The translations under genes and the position numbers were made by a program. DNA of 34,241 nucleotides, from the NCBI GenBank assembly GCA_030683605.1, contig JAUXPL010000016.1:1-34241 (forward strand), written 5' to 3'. The notes under the pieces were generated by a model. It was not told the DNA's origin, did no database searches, and saw nothing but the letters and a program-made list of their open reading frames with translations. This document shows positions 27,460 through 34,241 of this stretch, piece after piece; positions within the stretch are counted from its first letter, which is position 1; every line of letters begins with the position of its first letter. Origin of the DNA: Candidatus Altimarinota bacterium. GTDB lineage: Bacteria; Patescibacteriota; Gracilibacteria; BD1-5; UBA6164.

Positions 27460-28434
27460 ATGAATAAATCATTCTACAAACCTAATATTATTATTTCTAA
27501 ATGTTTGAATTTTGATCATTGTAGATTTAATGGTGATATGATAAATGATAATTTTTTGAAAAAACTTTGAGATTATGTGAATTATATTCCTGTTTGTCCA
27601 GAAGTTGCTATATGATTATGAACACCTAGAATGCCACTTCGTTTGGTAAATGTTGATAATGAAACTAGATTATTTCAACCGAGTAGTAAAACAGATTTAA
27701 CTGATGAGATGGATTATTTTTCTGAAAATTTTTTAAAAACTCAGAAGGAAATAGATTGATTTATAATGAAAAATCGTAGTCCTAGCTGTGGGATAAAGGA
27801 TGTAAAAGTCTATGATAAAGTAGATTCTTATAGTATTAATAATAAATATTCTAGTTGAATATTTGGAAATAAAATATATGAAATGTTTCCGAATATACCG
27901 ACAGAAGATGAATGAAGACTGAAAAATTTCAAACTTAGAGAAGAATTTTTGACTAAAATATTTTGTCTAGCAGAATTTAGAGAGATAAATAAGACAAAAA
28001 AAATATCAGATTTATCAGATTTCCAAGCGAAAAATAAATATTTATTTATGTTTTATTCACCATCGATTCAAGTATTGTTATGACAAATAGTTGCAAGTTA
28101 TAATAAAGAAAATTCTGCGGAAATATACAATTATTATTCTAAAGAACTAATTAAATTATTTAATACTACTACAAATATATGAAAAATGGTTAATACTCTA
28201 ACTCATATATTTTGATATTTTAAAGATACTTGTTCTAGTGAAGAAAAGGAGTTTTTCTTGGAAACAATAGATGTATATAGAGAGTGAAGAATCCCTACAA
28301 GCTCAGTAATAAGTATTATGAAAACATGGGCACTCAGAGATAAAAAAGAATACATATTAAAACAATCTATACTTAATCCATTTCCTAAAGAATTAGTAGA
28401 ACTAAGTTATAGTTGAAGGATTTTAGAATTATAA
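27460..28434 (+). CDS. DUF523-DUF1722 fusion protein (YbgA/TudS-like)
   Basis: 324-residue fusion. The N-terminal DUF523 domain has three conserved cysteines expected to hold an iron-sulphur cluster: C15 (IISKCL), C46 (YIPVCPEVAIGLGTPRMPLR) and C110 (KNRSPSCGIKDVKVYD). This domain is related to TudS thiouracil desulfurases. The C-terminal DUF1722 (YbgA) domain follows from about residue 190: FQAKNKYLFMFYSPSIQVLL ... KEEFFLETID ... YREGRIPTSSVISIMKTWAL ... LNPFPKELVEL. In E. coli, ybgA sits beside the photolyase gene phrB; the same adjacency holds here (eight bases apart), so a shared role around pyrimidine or DNA damage chemistry is plausible. Confidence 0.92.
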
Positions 28435-28442
28435 ATAATGTG

Positions 28443-29798
28443 ATGAATAAAAAATCGATTTTTTGGTTTAGGCAAGACTTAAGGACTTTTGATAATAATT
28501 GATTTATTAAATCAATAGAAAATAGTGATAGTATTTTCCCTATATTTATATTGGATAAAAATATTATTCCATGATTTTTATGATTGTCTGATAAAAAGTT
28601 TTTATTTCTAAAAGAAGCACTAATAAATCTAGATAATCAGCTAAAAAAACTATGATGAAAATTGACTATTTTTCATGATTATCCTGAAAATATAATTCCA
28701 GAAATATGTAAAAAATATGATATAAATACAATTTATGCAAATAAATCATATAGTAGATATGGTAAATCTAGAGATGAAAAAATAGAGAATTATTGTATGG
28801 AAAACAATATTACATTTATATTAGAAAATGATTATTTATTAAATGAGCCAAATGAAATAGAGCAAAGAAAAGTATTTACTCCTTATTTTAAACTCTGGAA
28901 AAAACAATTAATAGGTAAAGAAATAGTATTACAAGAAGCTAAACAATTTAATCAAATCAATAACCCCCATCCTAAGCTTCCCCCTTATCAAGGGGAAGGA
29001 ATAGAACATTTGTTAGATAAATTAATAAAATGATATAGACATCCATATTTTACTATAGATTTTTGAAAAGATAGACTTGAAAAATTTGATTTCAAGCATT
29101 ATGAATCATTTAGAAATGATCTGGATTTGGATGGTACTTCTAGATTATCTGTTTATTTGAGATTTGGTATTTTTTCTGTTAGGGAAGTCTATTTAAAGGT
29201 AAAAGATGAATCAGAAACATTTATAAGTGAACTTGCTTGGAGAGAATTTTGGCAGCATATTGATTATTATTTTCCATTTACTAAAAAATATGAATTTCAA
29301 GAAAATAAGAGACATATAAAATGGAAAAGCGATACAGAATTGTTTCAAAAATGGTGTGAATGAAAAACAGGTTATCCAGTAGTGGATGCTGCTATGAAGC
29401 AATTGTTAGAGACAAACTGGATGCATGGTAGAGCTCGTATGATTGTAGCTTCATTTCTCACTAAAGATTTGCTTATTGACTGGAGATTGTGAGAAGAATT
29501 TTTCAAAAAACATTTACTTGATTATGATGAAAATGTTAATTTTTGAAATTGGCAATGGTCAGCATCTGTTTGAGCTGATCCTAAACCACTTAGGATATTT
29601 AATCCATGTTTGCAATCAGAAAAATTTGATAAAAAAGCAAAATTTATTAGGAAATATTTGCCAGTTTTAGAAACAGCTGATATTAAAGCAATTCATAATC
29701 CCATAGATAATAAACTCGATTATATTGATATGATAGTAAATCATAATGAAGCTCAAAAAATTGCTCGTGAAATGTATAAAAATAAAACAGAAAACTAA
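28443..29798 (+). CDS. DNA photolyase/cryptochrome-family protein with small in-frame insertion
   Basis: 451-residue photolyase. The N-terminal alpha/beta domain begins [20 protein letters not shown]; the FAD-binding domain has [74 protein letters not shown] and [20 protein letters not shown], all class I CPD photolyase-type blocks with the Trp residues of the electron-transfer path. Residues about 174-188 ([20 protein letters not shown] region) come from a short GC-rich palindrome placed in frame in the linker between domains. Length is otherwise normal. Light-driven repair of UV pyrimidine dimers is the expected role. GTG at 28440 directly before the ATG is an alternative start. Confidence 0.95.
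28960..29001. repeat. Short GC-rich palindromic element inside the photolyase gene
   Basis: AATAACCCCCATCCTAAGCT-TCCCCCTTATCAAGGGGAAGG. The inner arms CCCCTTATCAAGGGG form a stem. It is half an element compared with the others and is read in frame without a stop. Confidence 0.75.
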
Positions 29799-29815
29799 TT
29801 AGTTTTCTGTTTTTT
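29785..29815 (+). terminator. Terminator of photolyase gene
   Basis: CAGAAAACTAATTAGTTTTCTG, perfect palindrome spanning the TAA stop, followed by TTTTT. Confidence 0.88.
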
Positions 29816-29867
29816 GTTAGAAATTATATGCCATAGCAAAGTATTTTGCAATAGAAATATATAGATA

Positions 29868-29895
29868 AAAGAGATAGGAATTATCCTATCTCTTT
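29868..29895 (-). terminator. Terminator-like hairpin between convergent genes
   Basis: AAAGAGATAGGA, loop ATTA, TCCTATCTCTTT. It lies downstream of the minus-strand lipoprotein gene and beyond the photolyase terminator, so it probably serves the minus strand. A second, weaker inverted repeat (AAAAGTTATTATTGATAACTTTT) is at 29934-29956, touching that gene's stop. Confidence 0.65.
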
Positions 29896-29954
29896 ATATA
29901 ATTATCAATAAGCAAAATATTCACAATTATGTGAAAAGTTATTATTGATAACTT

Positions 29955-30299
29955 TTACCAATTATTTCTATTACGACGATTACGACGATTATTATCGCAT
30001 CCAAAAATGCAAATTCTTACTGCATTTCTACCTTGTCGATAATATGGTACACTATTATTGTATCTGTTGTTATAGCCACCGTAATATCTTTGTTGATACT
30101 TTTCGGCTGGTTCAAGCAGCCTTCTTTCTTCTATTACTTCTTTTTTTTGACTTCTTCCTTGTTCATCTGTTATTATTTCAGTCCTTTTGAAATTTTCCGT
30201 AGTTGGTAAATCCATACGGTATGGCTGATAAGCACATCCAGTAGACATAATCACTATACCAAATAACAACATCAATTTTATTATTAATTTTGTTTTCAT
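29955..30299 (-). CDS. Small lipoprotein lacking UGA-glycine codons
   Basis: 114-residue predicted lipoprotein. The signal peptide MKTKLIIKLMLLFGIVIMST ends in a lipobox-like STGC, with the lipid-carrying Cys at residue 22. The mature part holds a charged stretch (TEIITDEQGRSQKKEVIEER) and an Asn/Arg/Tyr-rich end (RYYGGYNNRYNN, CDNNRRNRRNRNNW). All its glycines use GGN (GGA, GGT, GGC) and none uses TGA; arginine is often CGT or CGA rather than AGA; and the ATG is preceded at the right distance by AGGAGA, a Shine-Dalgarno sequence that other genes here lack. This is consistent with recent transfer from a bacterium using the standard code. Function unknown; I recognise no domain. Confidence 0.8.
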   Translation of the reverse strand: MKTKLIIKLMLLFGIVIMSTGCAYQPYRMDLPTTENFKRTEIITDEQGRSQKKEVIEERRLLEPAEKYQQRYYGGYNNRYNNSVPYYRQGRNAVRICIFGCDNNRRNRRNRNNW

Positions 30300-30395
30300 G
30301 TGGTTCTCCTAATGAGAAAATTTGTTTTTGTTTAATTTTTGAGATTTATTTTGTATCTCTTGAGAAAATAATACATAAAAAACATTAAAAGTCAA
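30300..30395 (-). promoter_or_regulatory. Promoter and strong ribosome-binding site of the lipoprotein gene
   Basis: Minus strand: TTGACT (30395-30390), 16-base spacer, TATTAT (30373-30368), a 60-base leader and AGGAGA eight bases before the ATG. Such a clear Shine-Dalgarno box is unusual in this window, where starts are preceded by A/T-only runs such as AATAAAAAT. Confidence 0.7.
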
Positions 30396-30426
30396 TAGTA
30401 TTTTAAAAATAATATTTTAAATAAAC

Positions 30427-30454
30427 AAAAAAACTGTTTTAGAAAACAGTTTTT
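30427..30454 (-). terminator. Terminator of TrmB-like gene
   Basis: AAAAAACTGTTTT, loop AG, AAAACAGTTTTT; it overlaps the stop codon of the minus-strand gene at 30453-31202. Confidence 0.85.
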
Positions 30455-31202
30455 ACTTGTTATCACCGATTTGTGACCACATATAATTGAATATTAATCT
30501 AAAATTATTTGCTATATTTTCATCAGTAATAGATATTGCTACAGAATTATTTTCTATGAAAGACATTATATTTACTTTGTCTCAGCATATTTTTATATCT
30601 CATGAAAATGGAAAAAATTTCTCATCTATGGTTTTTACTGTTCTCAAATCTTCAATAGATTCTACATTTATAGTATTTTTAGAGGGGCATATTACTCTAT
30701 TGTATATTTTTTTTCTTTTTCTCTCACTTATAAAAAAATCTACACATTCTGGTATTGCACTAACCATTTCTCAATTATCTTCTATAGAATCAATAGGTTT
30801 ATTTATTTCAAGTATCTTTGCATAAAGCTTTTCTAATCATTCTTTTCATTGATAAAATGTTACTTCAGGTAGAGAAGTTCTCTTGTTTTTTATATTTTCA
30901 AAATATGAGATTGTTTTTTCTATATTATCCTCTTTTTCTTTTAATTTTCTTTTATCTTCTTTTAATAGAGTGTATAATCTATTCGGAGATTCTGGACTAT
31001 AAATAAATGTAGTATCTTTTTTGATAGAAAAAATCAATCATTTTTTTACTAATCATTGGCATATGTATCTAACCGTACTCTTATTTATCTTTGTTCTAGC
31101 TGCTATAGTAGATGCTGCTGATGATCAAATAGTTAATAATTCTGAATAAACTGTAATTTCACCTTCATTTAATCAGATTGCTTTTAATGCTTTTTCAATC
31201 AT
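30453..31202 (-). CDS. TrmB-family transcriptional regulator
   Basis: 249-residue protein. The N-terminal winged helix is of TrmB type: MIEKALKAIGLNEGEITVYS, ELLTIGSSAASTIAARTKIN, KSTVRYICQGLVKKGLI (residues 1-60). A coiled-coil segment follows (LYTLLKEDKRKLKEKEDNIE, about 78-100), then an effector-type domain with VTFYQGKEGLEKLYAKILEI and VNIMSFIENNSVAISITDEN. Candidate-phylum bacteria carry many TrmB-like regulators whose ligands are unknown. It lies 118 bases downstream of the amidotransferase-methyltransferase gene on the same strand, with a palindromic element between, so the two may share a transcript. Confidence 0.87.
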
Positions 31203-31237
31203 TTTTTATAATTTTTATAAAATATTATTTTCCTATG

Positions 31238-31276
31238 ATTCACCCTCCTTACTAAGGAGGGGGTTAGGGGGTGGTT
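31238..31276. repeat. GC-rich palindromic element between TrmB-like and fusion genes
   Basis: ATTCACCCTCCTTACTAAGG-AGGGGGTTAGGGGGTGG: stem CCTCCTTACTAAGGAGG with an additional GGGTTAGGGGG tail. The other bases of 31203-31319 are AT-rich and without a gene. Confidence 0.75.
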
Positions 31277-31319
31277 TTATATTTCTTTTATCTTACATAA
31301 AATTAAATAAATTCAAAAT

Positions 31320-33941
31320 TTAATTTTTTCTTTCAAATACAGTATTAAACCAACTTGGATTTTCTATTTTTCAATTTGTAAATAATTCTTTTATATCTTC
31401 ATTTACTTTTGAAAGATAAAATTCAAAATCTTTCTCATTAATTTCAGTATAATTTTCACTATATTCCTTATTTATATCTATTATTAGACTATTTATTTTA
31501 TTTATTATTATTAATTTTATACTTTCTATATCCAGATTCTCTATTTCAACTGATAATTCTTTTAAAAAATCCATTATTTCCTTGTTTTTATCATGGTTGA
31601 ATTGCAAATTTTTAAATGTAAAAATCATTAATTCTCTGAAAAATCTCTCTATTTTCAAAAAGCTACAACTATTTATTTCCTCTGTTGTTAATAATTTATA
31701 TCAATCCTTTAAAAAATCTTGTATTGCTTTTTTTTCTACAAAAGGTTCTTTTAATATCACTGCTGATGTTATATAACTAGTATTTGTATCATATATGAAA
31801 TATATTTTTATATTATTGTTATTTCTTTCTAAATTTGAAAATTCTTTTATTCTAGGTACTCAACTATATGATCTAACTACTCAATTATCTATATATATAG
31901 ATCAAGGTTTTGATGATATTTTTAAGTAATCTTCTAATGTTTTTTCTAAATATTTTCATTCAACATGTGATGTAGATCTTATAGCTATTTGAAAATCAAT
32001 ATTTTTTATAATATTATCTGGTATATAAAGGGAATTGAAATCAGAAATCAGTACATTATCAAAATATCAAATAATCATATCATAGAAATTATTATTTATA
32101 AATAATTTTAATTCATCTATTTTATTATTATTTTTTTCTAGATAATCTTTGTCTTCTTGAGTTATTTCTTCTAAATTATCACTGAATCTATAAGTTTTAT
32201 CAGTAAACATTGAAGAAACTTTGTATGTTGTTTCTTTCATTTCTATTTTGTTTATTGATTTCTTTACTCTATCAAAAACTGTTCAATTTTTTAATGTCTT
32301 ATAGTTACCTATCAATTCTTGAACAAATATTTTAAGTAAATTTCTAGGAATATCTTTGAAATTATCCAGATTTATTAATGCTTCATAAATATCAAAATAT
32401 GCGAAATCCGATACTCAATATGCATTTAATCATGTTTTTTTAATAATATCATCTACCAATTTTCAGTTTCATGATCACCAATCCCTAATTACATAATTTC
32501 ATGATGATTTATCGTGATGATAATTAATTAAATCTTCTAAATTAATTCAAAGAATTTCATTTGCTTCATTCATTCATCTATTTACTTTCCAATCAAATAG
32601 AGTAGATAATCTCAAAAATCAAGATTTATCTAGATTTTTTAATAATTCTTCTTTATTCATATAATTAAATCAGATATTTTCTGATTCACTATTATATAAT
32701 TTTTCTGTTTCTTTATCATTTCAAAAATTTAATTGTGCTATTAATTCTCTTACATCATATTGAGATTGTATTTTTTTATTAATTTTATTCTCATCTTTAT
32801 TATTTCAAAAGAATTCTTTTTTCTTTAGAATTGAATCACTAAATGATAATAAACTTGTAGAATAAAACGATTGAGCAGTATATGGATCTATTGTATTATT
32901 TCTATCTATATTGTACCAAATATTTTCAGCTTCTTTTCAATAGGTATCTTGTAAAATAGGTATTAAAGTATTTATTTGATTTCATAATATTAATTTATCT
33001 CTATCATAATTTATTTCAAAGTGAGCTTGATTTCATAGTATATTACCATTTCTAGTTCACCAAATAATAGGGCTTCAAGTTATTGAATCCTTTAAAAATG
33101 TTATAGTAGAATCCGAGCTAAGTTGATAAGAATCTAGTAAGTTGAAATCTACGTGTCCTGTTCTAGTAAGCGGGTATTGGATTTTGTTTAATGTTCAGTT
33201 ATTTGTAATAGAATTTAATATTTCTTGATATACAAATGGTACTTGATTGATACTAGTAACCAATTCTCAAGGCATTATACCAAATTGAGCAACACCTCTA
33301 TATGTACTAGTTATTTTTTCAGAGAAATATTCATCAAATCCGATAATACTACTAATCAATTGTTGTCACCAACAAATTCATATTAGTTTGCTATTTATCT
33401 TGTTATTATGTACTTTTTTTATAAAATTTGCCAAATTTGATTCAAATAATTCTTCAGGTACATCATCTAAATCAGAAAAACTTCATCATAAAATAACTAT
33501 AGAATTTTCATATAATTTTTCTCAAATATGTTCATTTTTTGACATATCTTGATAACAAATATCTACCACATCTACATAATCATCAAATTCAGTATCCAAA
33601 ATGTTACGAAGCTCAATGATAAATAAATCATTTGTAAAACAAGAATCTCATAAAAACACAATAGGTTTTTTTCATCCTAATGTTTCTTTTAATTCTTTTA
33701 AATTATTTTTTAAGAGTATTTTATTTTTTTCTAGTGAGTACAAATCCATTACATTTACTGGAATATTATTTCATTTCAAGTACTCAGGATTTATTCTTCT
33801 AGATTTATCATCCAGTACTTTCTCTACCTTACTTTTTAGTGTAGGAAAGTAGTTACTTAAAATGTAATCAATAGATGGATTATGAGCTACTTTATCTTTT
33901 GGATATGGAAAAGCTTGGATTTTGTTCGCTTTTGAGTTCAT
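31320..33941 (-). CDS. Class I glutamine amidotransferase-methyltransferase fusion protein
   Basis: 873-residue protein. Residues about 90-320 look like a class I glutamine amidotransferase: KKPIVFLGDSCFTNDLFI, SIVILGGSFSDLDDVPEELF, the nucleophile elbow LIGICWGQQLI (C190), FGIMPGELV, and GTRNGNILGNQAHFEINYDR with H307 and E309, completing the Cys-His-Glu triad. Around residue 487 is DWGSGNGKLVDDIIKKTGLN followed by AYGVSDFAYFDIYEAL, a SAM-binding glycine-rich loop of a methyltransferase; a C-terminal helical region completes it (LSVEIENLDIESIKLIIINK). The middle and end match no family that I know. A substrate whose amidation and methylation are coupled is possible, but nothing in the neighbourhood names it. 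Strong promoter upstream. Confidence 0.78.
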
Positions 33942-33972
33942 TTATCTATAATGAAAATATAAATACTGTATT

Positions 33973-34001
33973 ATTATACATTAATAAAATATAAAAGTCA
34001 A
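33973..34001 (-). promoter_or_regulatory. Promoter of the amidotransferase-methyltransferase gene
   Basis: Minus strand: TTGACT (34001-33996), 17-base spacer, TATAAT (33978-33973), 31 bases before the ATG. One of the best sigma-70-type promoters in the window. Confidence 0.75.
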
Positions 34002-34026
34002 TAAAATGACTTTTACTTATTTTCAT

Positions 34027-34095
34027 AACTCTATCCTGAATGTTTTCTCTTACTTAAGAGAAAGGGGCTACAATTTAAATGAGCCTCTCCAGCTT
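34027..34095. repeat. GC-rich palindromic element (right end, first)
   Basis: AACTCTATCCTGAATGTTTT-CTCTTACTTAAGAGAAAGGGGCT, then CAATTTAAATGAGCCTCTCC. Left arm matches the element at 20108-20218 (CTATCCTGAAT...AAGGGGCT). Confidence 0.7.
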
Positions 34096-34137
34096 TAGCT
34101 CAATACCATTAAGTTAAGGAAAAAATGTGGTATATTT

Positions 34138-34234
34138 TTCTAATCCATCCCCTCGTACCTCGGTACTTCCTTTGGAAAAGGAAGAAATTTCTCCCTTTTC
34201 CAAAGGGAGTCCCCGCAGGGGGAGGGATTAGAAC
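34138..34234. repeat. GC-rich palindromic element (right end, second)
   Basis: Outer arms CTAATCCATCCCCTCG / GGGGGAGGGATTAG, inner arms TTCCTTTGGAAAAGGAA and CTCCCTTTTCCAAAGGGAG. Very close to the copy translated inside the DUF58 gene. No gene is visible from 34002 to the window end. Confidence 0.85.
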
Positions 34235-34241
34235 CTAAGTA

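Noticed and set aside
391-33852. Apparent mass of truncated genes and frameshifts when TGA is read as stop
   Set aside because: Reading TGA as glycine restores full-length proteins of normal family length with intact motifs; these are not pseudogenes.
1130-34234. GC-rich repeats as a CRISPR array
   Set aside because: Copies are scattered, differ in length and internal sequence, lack regular spacers, and no cas gene is near.
1-34241. Mycoplasma-like code with TGA as tryptophan
   Set aside because: TGA falls at conserved glycines of nucleotide-binding and metal-binding loops, and conserved tryptophans are encoded by TGG.
1-34241. tRNA or rRNA genes
   Set aside because: I looked for T-loop GTTCGA-type and cloverleaf patterns and rRNA-like conserved blocks and saw none.

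Overview
The window is very AT-rich and reads correctly only if TGA is a glycine codon (translation table 25). Nearly every real gene here has in-frame TGA at positions where its family needs glycine: the Walker A loop and LSGGQ signature of the ABC transporter, the VWA MIDAS loops, GVPGLAKT of MoxR. TGG is still used for tryptophan, and stops are TAA or TAG. This code is known from the candidate phyla Absconditabacteria (SR1) and Gracilibacteria (BD1-5/GN02), so the DNA is most likely from one of these small, probably host-dependent bacteria. Under the standard code every gene looks shattered. All coordinates below assume table 25.

Layout. (1) 1-5670 is a toxin-antitoxin and repeat island: a RhuM-like gene, a PemK/MazF toxin, a RelE/YafQ-type pair, a lone YhcG N-terminal domain, a small unknown gene pair, a DUF3800 protein, two copies of a promoter-bearing repeat (A) and three copies of a repeat (B) that carries the 5' end of a lost gene. 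(2) 5800-7686 is a one-gene IS66-type element. (3) 7754-8518 is an extradiol dioxygenase-like gene. (4) 8619-15540 is a MoxR/Bat cluster (BatD, MoxR, DUF58, a small membrane protein, two VWA proteins, a TPR protein). (5) 15555-19393 holds a secreted small protein (minus strand), pirin, an ABC exporter and a PurN-like enzyme. (6) 19551-21906 is an ECF sigma factor with a likely membrane anti-sigma partner. (7) 22022-27370 is a tight five-gene operon: HigB-like toxin, HTH-Panacea antitoxin, SF1 helicase, SAP/coiled-coil protein, second SF1 helicase; this is the best candidate for an undescribed system. (8) 27460-29798 is a DUF523-DUF1722 protein and a DNA photolyase. (9) 29955-33941, minus strand: a lipoprotein that does not use TGA for glycine, a TrmB-like regulator, and an 873-residue amidotransferase-methyltransferase fusion.

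At least a dozen GC-rich palindromic elements stand out against the AT-rich background. Three lie inside genes (DUF58, ABC exporter, photolyase), in frame and without stop codons, so they are translated; two more supply the C-terminal ends of BatA and BatB. This is the behaviour described for Rickettsia palindromic elements. Strong hairpin terminators often overlap or directly follow stop codons. I saw no tRNA, rRNA or CRISPR array. All assignments are by eye from motifs and gene order; no database search was possible.
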